Notes: a model not told the origin generated them from the letters alone. A DNA stretch of 64,000 nt from Artocarpus heterophyllus (GCA_025403435.1 CM046345.1:5645451-5709450); one strand, 5' to 3'. Positions 12,383 to 23,849 are shown, counted from the stretch's first letter. Numbers and translations are program-made.

Positions 12383-13072
12383 TTACAGATGGAGATTCAA
12401 ATCAATTGGCCGCTCCCGGCTTTCCCTTTCCCATTCAAGCTTGGATGTTGCAGTGTCGGATTCTGGATGTATGATTTGCATTTTATCTATCAATTCCTCA
12501 GCTGTTGAAGCAGTGACAAAGATTTGTCTCTCCGATTCTGTAGTGATGTTTTCTTCCACAGCGTAATCTAGAAATTTCAAAAGACCGTCATAAAAACCAT
12601 TTACGTTCAGCAGACCCAAAGGTTTGGAATAAAAGCCCAACAATTGCCCACAAGCAACTATAAATATTTCCTCAAGAGTACCTAGACCACCAGGTAATGC
12701 TATAAAAGCATCAGAATTATAGATTATGTCTTTAAAATTTTTAGGGATACTCCTGACTCCTTCTCCCTTACCTATGGCTTCCTTACAAAGGTTTCCTTCA
12801 ACTGGAATATGAGGCCAAATTCTTACATCAGTAGCGTCGCTAGACCTAGCTGCTAGTGCCATATTTACCATCATTTTTATACTACCACCCCCATAGATTA
12901 TGTTAATCTTCTTGTGTGCTAGGACTTGCCCTAAGTGATTTGCAGCTTCTAAATAAGCTTTATCTTTTCCAAGGCTGGAACCACAAAAGACACAGACATT
13001 CTTTATTTTCTTCGTGGACTGGGAGGTAGACATATTTGGTTTATAGAAGTGGTTGCTTAATGTCTGCTCCAC
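12383..13072 (-). CDS. LOG-family (cytokinin-activating phosphoribohydrolase-like) protein, retrotransposon cargo ORF 2
   Basis: This 229-residue ORF has no introns, although plant LOG genes normally have several. Known LOGs release active cytokinin bases from cytokinin riboside 5'-monophosphates. Visible family features are the nucleotide-binding start CVFCGSSLGKDKAY (27-40), YGGGS (60-64), DAFIALPGGLGTLEE (121-135, holding the PGGxGTxxE motif with Glu135), KPLGLLNVNGFYDGLL (150-165) and a plant-type C-terminus. The length is about that of plant LOGs (roughly 210-240). The MHxRKxxM motif that normally precedes DAFIALPGG reads IPKNFKDI here (109-116), so the catalytic Arg aligns with Asn112. 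The GLMG segment is also changed (IKMMVN). Activity as a LOG is therefore doubtful, though the frame is fully open. A second possible start is Met14 (13,033). Confidence 0.85.
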   Translation of the reverse strand: MEQTLSNHFYKPNMSTSQSTKKIKNVCVFCGSSLGKDKAYLEAANHLGQVLAHKKINIIYGGGSIKMMVNMALAARSSDATDVRIWPHIPVEGNLCKEAIGKGEGVRSIPKNFKDIIYNSDAFIALPGGLGTLEEIFIVACGQLLGFYSKPLGLLNVNGFYDGLLKFLDYAVEENITTESERQIFVTASTAEELIDKMQIIHPESDTATSKLEWERESRERPIDLNLHL

Positions 13073-13678
13073 TTAGACTTCGGGTTCTACATGAGATTTT
13101 AAAGATGAGAAATATACAAAAAGGGCTAAAGAGATAGACGAGTAGGTAATGAAAAGGTAATCCAAAGATTTAAACAAAATCTTGTGCGGATAAGAAAGTA
13201 AGATAAGGTGATTGATAGTTTACAGAAAATCTGATTCACTTTTTGAAAAAGATTAGACTCTAATTGTATAACTTTTGACAATTGAGAACAATTCGACAGA
13301 AGACCCTCATGACACAACTGTAGACTTTTTGACAAATATACACCAAGTCTAGAAATTTAATATAAACGACAAATACTGTAGAACTTTTGAAATTTGAGAC
13401 ACAAATCTTGAAATATCTGGATAAGTTTTTCAAAATTCAAACATATTACTGTACCGTATGTAACGTGTCTGATAAGATAATATATTTTATTATATATATA
13501 TATTTAAGAAAATCATAAATTAAATAAGATATTAACACTTACTGTATCAATCTAATAATCACAATTATTTCAAACACAAAAGCAAATATTCTGAGTAAAA
13601 GAAAAACACAAACTGTTGAACATCAGCTAAAACTGCTTCAAATAAGTAAAGACTAAATAACCTTTATAGAGCGATGAC

Positions 13679-14200
13679 TTATTCCCCATCCAGTTTTCTT
13701 ATGGCTTGACAAACAGGATCTAGAAATACCATATTCCTGAGGCGTTGTCTTTCTGTATAAAATTTAGGCCAGAGTTTAAAAATAGCTCCTTGAACATATC
13801 CACTAGGGTGATCATGGAGAGGAGGATGGATGCTATCCAAGTTCTCCTTTGAAAGTCCATCCCTACAAAACCTTATTTTATCCTCTCTATTCGTAGACAT
13901 ATAACCAGGTGAAGTACATTTACCGTTACAATTTTGTCTTCCACATTTGTTACAAGTGACCACGATGGCACGAGCTCTTCTTTTCATTGCACTACGACTG
14001 GTACCTGTTCCTGGTAAACCGACATCTTGACTAAAGTCACTCGGACGGATTTTCCCCTCTATTAACATTCTCACATCACAAGGGATACCAAAACGCATAA
14101 GAATCCACAACCGAGTAATTCTAGCCTTGTATTTCTTTCTGAGAATCTTTTGGGAGAGTGATGGGAAATACTTTCTCAGGTGTTGGTACTTTGGGTCCAT
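13679..14200 (-). CDS. Basic cysteine-rich protein, viral NABP-like, retrotransposon cargo ORF 1
   Basis: This 173-residue intronless ORF is the first after the PBS. Residues 1-35 are very basic. A short hydrophobic stretch ending MRFGIPCDV (35-43) follows, then an Arg/Lys-rich segment (SAMKRRARA, 70-78), then a C-x2-C-x4-C-x3-C cluster at Cys 83, 86, 91 and 95 followed by SPG. This order (hydrophobic lP-dv stretch, arginine patch, four-Cys finger, PG) is that of the small nucleic-acid-binding proteins of carlaviruses and relatives. The Cys spacing does not fit the CCHC knuckle of Gag. The C-terminal half (residues 110-173) matches nothing I know. A zinc-dependent RNA or DNA binding role is inferred. 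The viral link is tentative and rests on pattern recognition only. The ORF shares its element and strand with the LOG-like ORF, about 0.6 kb upstream of it. Confidence 0.6.
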   Translation of the reverse strand: MDPKYQHLRKYFPSLSQKILRKKYKARITRLWILMRFGIPCDVRMLIEGKIRPSDFSQDVGLPGTGTSRSAMKRRARAIVVTCNKCGRQNCNGKCTSPGYMSTNREDKIRFCRDGLSKENLDSIHPPLHDHPSGYVQGAIFKLWPKFYTERQRLRNMVFLDPVCQAIRKLDGE

Positions 14201-15670
14201 GATGAGATGAAAGAAGAGTAAATAGAAAGGAAAAATTAAGATAGTAAATTGCAGAATCCTAGAATTCCTTCTTCTTTTAGAGGAAAAGAAGAATTTCTAA
14301 TGAAAAAGAAGAGGATTTGCGATTTAGAGAAAAAATAACAAATTAAGAGAGAAAAAGTGAACTCGGAGAAATAAGGTCTTACGCACAGTAAACGTATATG
14401 TAAACAATAATTAAACCACTGTATATGACACGTATAGAGACCACGTGGGAGAGACAGTGTGAATCAAACTGATTTAAGATTTGAACTAGGCCCAAATGTT
14501 CTAAGTTGAAAATGGTCAGGTTGTTTCGGGCCTTAACACATTTAGAACAAGTTAAATAACAAACATAAAATTGAAAACCCAATTCGTATGAATCTTAAAC
14601 CCAATTTAAAGCCCACTATAGATAAAGTTAACTATGAACAACAAATCTAATTTAACGACAACAAGGATCTTCCTGAATGATATTTAAAATTATTTCATAA
14701 CAACACAATCTTCCAGCAACTCAAATGATTTTGTTTTAATCAAAACCTTATTGAACAATGCATACACCCATATGTTATTCATAATACTTAACATCTATCA
14801 ATGGATTCATCATCATTACTACCAAGGGTTTAAAATGCGACTAACCTTGAAATCAATACGATTTACGTCTTTCAACGTAGACCATATCAACGAACAAAGA
14901 CACTTGATGTTACTACTTAAGAACATCTACAATCCCCACAATTCTACTCATACAATATATAATTTCCTCATATAACAAAATCTTAGGTAACCAAAAGATT
15001 CACTGATACACTTAAATACAATGTACGTAACAAAATATTCCAATTTTGAGATTCATGCATTCTAGACTTTACACAGTCTCAACAGACCAAAAGTCTAACA
15101 TTTATCTCTCTCAAAATTCAATACCATGATTCCCAACTTATATCATATTCCTCAAATAAATAGAACTTTCAAGAAAAGTTATTGACACTTATGTGCTCCA
15201 TCGAATCCACACATAATCATTACTTAGGTTTGAATCAATTACGAAAAATTTGGCATATCTATGCCAAACTTTAAAATCAATAAATCAAGCCTTATATTTC
15301 TCATTGTTTTTCACGAGACAAAAGGCTCTTAAATCCTCTTATCTATACGAATTTCTCATCGTTTATACGAATTAGATATGCTTATAGATCCAAATATTAT
15401 ACGAATCTCTCATAAGCAATCTACTTATAAACTCATTCCATATAATTATCATTCCCTCATAACTATTAATACTTTCCTTCTATATAATTATTGTACTCAT
15501 ATAACTATTAATATTTTCATTCTATGGCCTTTCCATGTTACATCCTTCTAGACTGTATAAATCAATGTGAAGGTTCATTTTGATGATGACAATGAAAATT
15601 CAGTTTCAAAACCATCTCAAAAATATATTTTTTTAAAGTGGTGCTACACTCCCTAGGTTAACCGAACCTA
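14201..15670. other. Leader region of the cargo-carrying element, no coding signal
   Basis: This is about 1.5 kb between the PBS and the first cargo ORF. It holds only short frames without recognisable domains and no gag remnant. By position it would be the 5' leader and packaging region of the element RNA. Confidence 0.5.
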
Positions 15671-15683
15671 GGCTCGGATACCA
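15671..15683 (-). other. Primer binding site of the cargo-carrying element
   Basis: The minus strand reads TGGTATCCGAGCC, one base off the common tRNA-Met PBS (TGGTATCAGAGCC). It lies 7 nt inside the LTR, so initiator tRNA-Met is the likely primer. Confidence 0.8.
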
Positions 15684-15690
15684 AAAATTC

Positions 15691-18052
15691 TGTAACGCCC
15701 CTATATGGGGGTTAACAGTTTTTAATGAGATAAAATAAAAATAAATAATAAAAGTAAAACCTTAAAAATTAAAATTTGCCCGGGACTTAAATGAAAACTC
15801 TCAACTCAAAAATAAAAATATAAACGATAAATAAACCACAGTTTTAATGTAGCACCTTAAATTTAATAATATAAACTGTTGTCATCATCATTTTAACCCT
15901 CAACACATTGTAATACAGTCATAGAAAGTAATAATTGATGCTTACATTATCATGAAGAACATTCTCAACAATTGAAGCAGTCCCAATGTAATATAGCTAC
16001 ATCACTTCCTCAACTATATTTCTCGTAGCCACCTCACACTTAGTGAGTCCTGAAAAGATAAAAATATAAGGGTATGAGCAACACTATGCTCAGTAGAGAA
16101 AGCCATTACTCACCTTCAGGTTTTTATCATTACCACATTAAAATCTGCATGGTTAGTAAGTCACATCATATTCCAGATTATGAGGTTTATTATGATCACA
16201 TCTTATGGATACCGTAGTTAATCATTACCAAGTGTCATAATTACACATTTATACAAATATTACCAATCATCATTGTTCCTAGGTATCCATGTTAAATTGA
16301 GTATCACTCAACTCATCGAAACCCAAATGGGCGCACTTGATCACCCTATAAACATTCCAAGGGTGTTCCGGTGAGGGGACATCAAGCCCCGAGTCCTCAC
16401 CAAGTCGATTCCTGTACAGTGTGTTCTGGGTCTTTCAACCCAAGGAAGCGTCATCGCCTTCCCCCTATTTTACCTTTTAGGGTATTCATGCCCAAGGACG
16501 TAACCGTCGCCCTCTTCATGTCTCACAATTTCTCTATATTGAATCATTATCAATAGAGTTAGTTTTCCTAACCATGCTTCTCAATTTATAACATGTGTCA
16601 ATTCATTATGTTCCTCGCTGTACAATACAAGACGAGTCCATGTCATAGTTTCATATGTGATACTCATATAATATCAGTTCAACATAGATATATATATATT
16701 GCGGCAAAACAATCAATTTTAATTCTATAAAAACCTCACAAAAGATGAGTAATAGAATCCCTACCTTTTAAGCTTATCAACAGTCTCTTAATCCTGGAAT
16801 CAATTAACGTTAGCTCCATACTCCCTTGATCCTAAGGCGTGCATAAGGACAATTAAAACTAAAGCACAACATACAACTACATTCATAAATAAATCATGTG
16901 TAAACCTATCTTACTAGTATGCCATTAAAGCTTTTATATAAATCTCTTTTGAATACCACAGTAAACAATTTTTGTCTTAACACAATATAAAATGTGAACA
17001 AGTAATCTATATGTTTTAGTCCCTAATAAGATTCATCAATCACTTAGGATAATATTGGAAAGGTTGCAAGACATTAAAGAATTAGGTGGTGAGCAAAGAT
17101 GGGTTCTTGGTTCAGGTTAGCAGCTGGTATACCATAACAAACTGGCAGATTTACTAGTTTCCAATACAAAAATTAAATAATTCTTAGAAAATAAAATACA
17201 ACTCCGATTTAGGTTTATGATAGCTCGTTAGAAAGCCTAGGATGCTACTTTTCAAATATGCAAACCAATTCATAAAATTCATTTTAATTTAATCTTAGAA
17301 TTTCAAGAAATAACCACTGCCCATAGGGGTATTACAAAGTTTAACAATATAAATTTTCTGTCTAGGGCATATACACTTAGACTTCATACATATGCTCCAA
17401 AATAGCAACAAACATATACTTAGGTTTAAGAACGCAAATTTGAATAATCCTTTAGTATAAAAGAAAATTTATAAATGAAAGACTAAATTTGTTCATAAGA
17501 TTCTAACCTCGGATTATGGTTAGTTGGAAGCTTGAAATGGCTTCAAAACAGGTTCCTTTACTTCGGTATGACTGAAATTCTTGCTCAAATGGAGGTGATG
17601 GTGGCTGATTTTTATGGCTGCCTTGAAGAAGTTCTCTAAGTATTTTGCTTCAGCAAAGAAATGAGAAGAAGAGTGTGGGAACCGTGGAAGAGAAAGGAAG
17701 AAAAGATGAAGTCTTTGAAGAGAAATGATAGAAACAATTATAGAGGAGACATGTTGAAGCATGTCACGGAGGAAATAAAGAAAATGAGGGTCAAGAGTAG
17801 TTGGAAAAGATATCCTTATGTCTCATCTAAAGACTTTAACACACATAATGCCAATATGACATTTTTGAGATTTATTAGAAGTTCTAAGGCTTTTTAGTAA
17901 TCATACTAAATAAATATAGGAGAATTTTAGAAAACTTAAAAAATAGATAAAAATAAATATTATAAAATAAATTTAAATGAAGCAATTTTTTTTATACATT
18001 AAAAATTAATTTAATTACCTCAATACCCGTTAGGAGAATAACGGGTGTCACA
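15691..18052 (-). mobile_element. 5' LTR of the cargo-carrying element
   Basis: 2,362 bp, bordered on its internal side by the PBS. It would hold the promoter for the sense transcript spanning the two cargo ORFs. A plus-strand GA-rich stretch (about 17,660-17,720) is CT-rich on the sense strand, a composition shared with the other LTRs in the window. Confidence 0.9.
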
Positions 18053-18612
18053 TCATATCATAATGAATCATAAATAAACATACAATGTAATGAACACTTG
18101 AGCACATCAATTCCATATGATCGTCACCTGTCATAACACTTAGAATAAATAGTTAGTAACATAAAATCATAAATCATAACATGTATCAATAAGAAAATTA
18201 CTTAACGTTGTAACTAACTTAACATAATCTGTTACATAAAAATAGGTGGGTGTTACAAACTCGGCCTAATGAAGCCTTTGTCGAGTAGTTCTTTTAGTTG
18301 CATATGAAGCTCCTTTAACTTTGCTAGGGCCATTTTGTAAGGTGCCTTAGAAATCGGGTCGGTGCTTGGAGTGAGCTCGATCTCAAATTCAATTTATCTA
18401 TCAGGACGTTGGCTTGATATATCATCTGGAAACACCTTTGAAAATTCTCATACAATTGCCACATCCTCAATCTTTATCTTATCTTCTTGACTTTTATCCA
18501 CGATGTTTGCTAGATAGCCCATGCAGCCACTAGCTAACAGCTTCCTTGCTTTCATTACGGATAACAACATACTGGGTTTCTTTCTAGACTCACCAACATA
18601 CACAAACTTCTA

Positions 18613-19071
18613 TTAACCTTCTGGATGGAAGATCACCTTTCGTTTTCGACATTCAATGGAAGCATTGTACTTACTCAGAAAATCCATTCCAAAAATCATA
18701 TTATAGTCATACATGTCGATCACGATAAGGTTGACGAAGAGTTCCCTATTAGAAATCCATAGAGGTACAGTATGCAAATAGTGCGTAGATATTATCACTT
18801 CCCTGGAGAGTAGTGTCGTAGTGAATCCCTGTCTCATAAGCTCTAAACAAACCTCTAACTTCTTAGCAAAAGCTGTAGATACAAAAGAATGTGTGGCACC
18901 CGTATCAAAGAGAACATAGGCATTAATAGAAAAGCTTGTTATTTGACCTGTGACCACATTTGAGGCTTCAGCAGCCAGTTGTTCTTTTATCATGGTATAG
19001 ATGCGGGCATTCGTAGGTGGGGCTTCAATTCTTCCTTGACTGATCAGTGGCCTTTCTAAGGGAGCTTGCAT
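18613..19071 (-). pseudogene. Aspartic protease domain of the minus-strand Ty3/gypsy element
   Basis: The frame contains the retropepsin active-site signature VLFDTGATHSFVS at about residues 53-65, followed by typical plant gypsy protease sequence (NLIVIDMYDYNMIFGMDFL). It would cleave the Gag-Pol polyprotein. The frame stops at 18,613, but pol-like sequence continues toward 18,258 ([13 protein letters not shown]), the start of the RT region, where a solo LTR interrupts it. Confidence 0.85.
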
Positions 19072-19374
19072 CTGATGAAGTTGGGCTTAAGGAGGAGCTT
19101 TCTGTTAGGCTTGGGCATTTGTCTGATTGGGACATTTCTTGGCAAAATGATCTTCTCGCCCATAAATAAAACACTGATTAGTCCCCATATGGCATTCACC
19201 AGGATGTTTCCTTCCACATTTGGCGTATGGTTGAAACTGCCTGTTGTTGTTGTTGTTGGACTGGCCGCTATTATGCTTCTTGTTGCCCTGGCCTTGCTGG
19301 TTTTGTGAATTGGCATTCCTTTTGTTGCTCTTCCAGTTCTAGTTGTTGTTGTTGTTCCTGTGTGGAGGGCGGTT

Positions 19375-20181
19375 CTAGTTATTTGCATTGTTGGCTTGCT
19401 GACCAGACTGAGGATGATTTCTTCTTAGCTTAGACAAGTGAAACTTAGAACGTTGGGCCCTCATAACAACCTGCTCCTGACTTCTGGGTAGACTTGCCCC
19501 ATCAATGATCGCAGCGATCTCGGGCCTGAGGACTCTGATCAGTCTTTTGACCCTTTCACTCTCATTACTAACCACCCCTGGGCATAATCGGGCTTGCTGG
19601 TCAAACTTTGCTACCACATCCGTGACCGACATATCTCCCTGGCGCAGGTTCTCAAACTCATCATAATGTTTCCTTGTAATGTTCATGTGGAAGAACTTCG
19701 TGTTGAACTCTTGAACGAAGTCAGCCCATGTCATCTCATCAACATTCCTGCTTTGTTTAATGCCATCCCACCAAATTCTAGCCTCCATGGTGAGGCAGCA
19801 CGAGGCACAGAGAACCTTCCCATTGTCCGTGAAGCCCATGAGTCTCAGAGTGGTCTCAATCGTCTTTAACCATCCTTGTGTGACCAGAGGATCCTTAGAG
19901 CCTTCAAAGTCTACCGGCTTAACCCTCTTCCATATGACTAATAAGGGCTCTTGATGGACCATTCTGGGCTCAGCAGTAGGAGCCGGGACTTGGTTGAGTT
20001 GTGGCTGGGGAGGATGAGGAGGAGGCTCATCATTGCCTCGTCATTCACCGTTCTAGCCGTTGGCCCTTAATTCAGTAATCTCTCTTCTTTGATCCTCCAA
20101 CTGCCTTTGCAGCTTGGCGATCATCGTCATAAGCCTTTCATTGGTCTGGGTACAGATTTGCATTCTTCTGTGGCCGTCCAT
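19375..20181 (-). pseudogene. Gag of the minus-strand Ty3/gypsy element, broken
   Basis: A start at 20,181 (MDGHRRMQ) opens a coiled-coil-like segment rich in Gln, Arg and Glu. Two in-frame stops follow near 20,055. The main gag frame resumes at 19,962 and contains the retrotransposon gag core (FEGSKDP, then EARIWWDG, TWADFVQEFNTKFF, and LRQGDMSVTDVVAKF). Gag packages element RNA into virus-like particles. A zinc-knuckle region continues at about 19,230-19,100 (CFIYGREDHFAKKC), where the second Cys of the CCHC knuckle is Tyr. The stops and the lost cysteine make this a dead copy. Confidence 0.85.
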
Positions 20182-20380
20182 TGTCGATTTCCTAAAAGAA
20201 TTAAGAGCTTATGAATAATCTTCTAGTTTATGAGACAGGTTTTCACTACTAGGACATTAATCATTAAACATCTAAACCTCATTCTTATCATCATACCTGC
20301 ATCGTAACATTTAACTTTAAAACATACTTACTTGGAGGACTTGGACTGACGTGTGGTGATATGAATTGTAAAGAAAAATT

Positions 20381-20393
20381 CGCTCTGATACCA
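20381..20393 (-). other. Primer binding site (tRNA-Met type)
   Basis: The minus strand reads TGGTATCAGAGCG, the standard PBS of plant LTR elements primed by initiator tRNA-Met. It lies 5 nt inside the LTR end at 20,399 and fixes the element as minus-strand. Confidence 0.85.
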
Positions 20394-20398
20394 AAGCC

Positions 20399-23300
20399 TG
20401 TAACGCCCCTTTACGGATGTCACAGATGTCGTTACATACTTTTAATTAAACTTTTACTTTGAGATCAACCATATAACTTGAAGATAGTTTGAAAACATAA
20501 TTTTGGAAAACATACCCAGGATCCATGCATCTATATATATATATATTTTTAATCCATCTTTAAAATAATAAATTACTTGTTCATAATCATCCTTTAAATA
20601 GTTTGCCAAAAACCGTTAAAAATTTAAAACAATCTTCTAAAACAACCTTGAAGAATATACTTACAGTTCGGCAGACCGAACTTATGGGTTTGGCAGGCCG
20701 AAGTTGTCCGATAGGCCAAAGGTCAAACTTCGACAGGCTATCTGAGGCTCTACAAAATGGGGTTTCAAAATCATCAAGATCGGTAGATCGGTACAAAGTA
20801 ATCGGCGGGCTGGCCACTAATGATCGACAGGCTGACCGACGGTTAAAAATCCAATTTCAAAATTCAAACTCCATAATTTAAATGTGGAAGACAATATACT
20901 TAAAAACAAATAAGGTAAAATAATAAAAGATAGTTCATGAATTCTTTAAAACTTATCAAATAAACATGTTCAAATAATAAAACATAATTTAAATCATTAA
21001 AACTTCCTTCTAGGCGTTCTTCCGTTTGTAATTCATCGTCCTTTGCTCACACGACTTTCCATGCCCTCCGCCTAGTCGATAACCTTCTTACCCTTATCTG
21101 CAACATGATATAAACTGATTAAGCTAAAGCTTAGTAAGTACATTATTATCTCACAACTTAAAACATTTTATGAACATCATCATCATCATCATCATAATAG
21201 TGCACTAGGCACATTTTCATAGGAACATATCTTTCATAACATTGACCAATTTAAAACTTATTTTATTTTATCTTAAGGGCCTAAGTGTTGCACCATAATT
21301 ATCATCGTAGGTGCACCGTCATGAGAGGAAAATAGTAGCTAATCCTTAACCAAACATGACATCATAACATATCATAATATTGGTGTGCAACACTTATTTA
21401 GGTGATACATATATATACATATTTAAACTTTCATGCTTTGAAATATGTCATCATCACACATGCATAACTTTATGAACATCAAAATATTTCATAAGAAAAC
21501 TTTAAATGAAAGCATCATAAAACCCATCATAGAATAATTATCATTATGCGCATAATTTCAAACCTTATACAATATATCATGTTGCAGGTGAGAATGTACT
21601 TACTTTTTAGCTAGCTTACTTAACCTTAAATTTGTCGGTGATGTCACTGCGGTCTCGATGTGCTCGCCCTTAGTGTGTTCATGTCATACATTCTTTTAAA
21701 AAAAACAAATAACAATTAATTCAAAGAATTAATCATCACAACTTATCATCATTACCATATTTCATTACACATATATTCATCCCTTAAAACATAAATTTAT
21801 AGCATGTTTCATTAACCATAAATCATTAGAACAAAACTATCAACACAAAAAGCAATCTGACCTCTGTGAATTCTTAGCTCAATATCTTAGCATTCACACA
21901 TAATTTGAGCACCACACTTGACAGGGACAAAATTAATACATAAACATATTACCATGATTTTTCATTAGTCATAAAAATTACATTAAGTATCTAAAAACAA
22001 GTCATACATATTAAACATGAAATCTGCCAGCAATAGTTAGGCAGTGAACAACTTTAAACTCAGGTCTATTATCATATTATCAAGACTGTAGAAAAATCCA
22101 CAAAAATTCACATATACAATAGACACATAAAACTATAACATATCCAAAAACTGCCTTCAAAAAAAATCGAATTAGGTCAAAACACATATTTGAAATCAGT
22201 AGTAAAACTAACTTCCATCATATTAAGCAGTGAGTTACAAGAGTTCATCATTTTCAAACAATCAAAAAAAATTTATTTAGACTCTAAAATTCTTACTAAC
22301 AACTTATTAACATACATTACAGTACCACAAAAATATCCTAATGCCAAATAAAATCATTTAATCATACAAAAACATCACACAACTAGAATTCAATAATTCA
22401 CTGATAGAGCAGTTTCAAAACCTAGTCTTAATGAAAATTCAATAACACATAAAATTTTCATCAAAGCATCACCAAACTTTCCAGTTCATAACTTAATATA
22501 TACATAAACAAATTTCTAAATTTTGTAAGTATCAAAGTACATTTACCCCTTGAACTAAAACCACATCTTTATGCAACATAATCAAATAGCAACGTTTTAC
22601 TGTGAGTGGTAGAGAGTAGAAAATTTGTATCTTAATGTAGAAGAATAAAAATAACATGAAACTTGGAGGCAAATCACCTAACACATATATGAACATCATA
22701 TTAAAATTTTAGAGCAAAATAAAATTCCTAGACAAAGTTATGGGGGTCGGAATATAGAGACAAAAAAACGTTACCGATCAGCATTAATTAGCAGTGGGTG
22801 GCAGAGAGAAGAAAATTCATATCTCAGCATAGAAAAGTCCAATTGAGGTGAAATTTTGAGGGTTAGCACATAACACATACATGAATAACATATTAAAAAT
22901 TCAGAGCAAAATGAAATTTTTAGAGAAAGATATGGCAGTCGCAATACAAAGTATTCAAAATTCCAGGATTGCTGAGAGAGTCTCTTACCTCAAAACAATA
23001 GTCTTCAATTCTTCCTTGAATTTCTCCCAACGAAAATTCAATATTTCTTTAAGTATTTGCAAGAAAATAGAGGAGAGAAGAGGAAGAAGAAAGCATGGAG
23101 AAAGAAAGTGAAAGAGAGAGTAATAGTAGTAAGAGGTAAGAGGTGGTTTACGTGAAAATGAGATAACGTGAAAGAGAAACCCATTTTCTCTACAATTATC
23201 AGAATTTTCTGACTAAAAATTTGGGAGAGATTCACGTGGAGATTGGAGGGGAAATAGGAAAAGTCAAATTGATTTGCTAATCTTACCATATTTTACTTTT

Positions 23301-23849
23301 CAAAGAAGGAAACTTCATCAATTAATTCCAATCAATCAAAAGTCAAAGGTTTCTTTACCAAAATTAGAGCAATCAATCCAAAAATAAGCCAATCAATCAC
23401 AAATCATCATTCAATTATAACCAATCATCGAAATTATCTCAATCACAAATTTTGGAGAGATTGCTGCCGACTGCTCGTCAGCCATCTTTGGCCTGCGGAC
23501 TGCACAGTTCAGCCTACCGAAGGCATGGAGTCTGGCCTACCGATGACTCCATCGGCCTGCCGTTTAGTGGGGAATAATTCGGCTTGCCGAACTTGAAGGC
23601 TCAGCTTGCCAAACTGCCTTACACATTAAGGTTTAACAAAGCATTAATTATTTTAGAAATTATCATAAAACATACAACATAATTGACATCATCACTTTGA
23701 GCACATCAATTTCATGCAATCGTCACCTGTCATAACTCTTAGAATAAATAGTTAGTGACAATAATATCATAAATCAATATGGAATAAAAAATGCTTAACG
23801 TCGTCACTAATATAACATTATCTGTTACATAAAATAGGGGGGTGTTACA
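20399..23849 (-). mobile_element. 5' LTR of the minus-strand Ty3/gypsy element
   Basis: This 3,451-bp LTR reads TGTAACGCCC to GTGTTACA on the plus strand. The PBS lies 5 nt away on the internal side. It shares extensive sequence with the solo LTRs at 6,178-18,257 and 46,172-49,268. It contains clusters of a TCGGCAGGCCGA-like palindrome near both ends (20,664-20,840 and 23,465-23,620) and a CT-rich tract on the sense strand (23,070-23,130). Confidence 0.85.

Larger units (their letters stand above)
9066..18052 (-). mobile_element. Young non-autonomous LTR retrotransposon carrying a LOG-like ORF and a Cys-rich basic ORF
   Basis: The element is 8,987 bp. The TSD TCATA lies at 9,061-9,065 and 18,053-18,057. 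Both LTRs are 2,362 bp (9,066-11,427 and 15,691-18,052) and by eye differ at only about three positions. The PBS next to the right LTR and the polypurine tract next to the left LTR set the orientation as minus. The 4.26-kb internal region shows no gag, protease, RT, RNase H or integrase motifs. Its two good ORFs (14,200-13,679 and 13,072-12,383) are both in the sense orientation. It must rely on enzymes from another element. The sequence next to its polypurine tract (gaggacgaaatttctttta on the sense strand) is the form typical of plant Ty3/gypsy Tekay/Del elements. Confidence 0.9.
6178..18257 (-). mobile_element. Solo LTR (same family as 20,399-23,849) split by a nested element
   Basis: It starts TATAACGCC (first G of TG mutated) at 6,178 and ends GTGTTACA at 18,257, flanked by the 5-bp TSD AACTC (6,173-6,177 and 18,258-18,262). 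Without the nested element (9,066-18,052) and one TSD copy it is about 3.09 kb, close to the 3,097-bp solo LTR at 46,172. There is no internal gag-pol of its own, so it is the product of LTR-LTR recombination. It lies within the RT frame of a relative of its own family. Palindrome clusters are at 6,445-6,485 and 8,915-9,045, and a GA-rich tract at 8,520-8,640. Confidence 0.9.
4035..23849 (-). mobile_element. Ty3/gypsy LTR retrotransposon, minus strand, 3'-truncated and containing nested insertions
   Basis: Order on the minus strand is 5' LTR (23,849-20,399), tRNA-Met PBS, gag, aspartic protease, start of RT, a nested insertion (18,257-6,178), then RT, RNase H and integrase. The order PR-RT-RH-IN identifies Ty3/gypsy. 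The LTR style and the long C-rich gag tail suggest the Tekay/Del type, but no chromodomain can be checked because the integrase C-terminus, polypurine tract and 3' LTR are missing (cut at about 4,035). Several stops and frameshifts make it non-autonomous. It is inserted in the RT region of the older plus-strand element, whose frame resumes at 23,850 (IDELFDQL). Confidence 0.85.

Noticed and set aside
12207..12566. 119-codon plus-strand frame
   Set aside because: It overlaps the LOG-like ORF antisense and has no recognisable domain.
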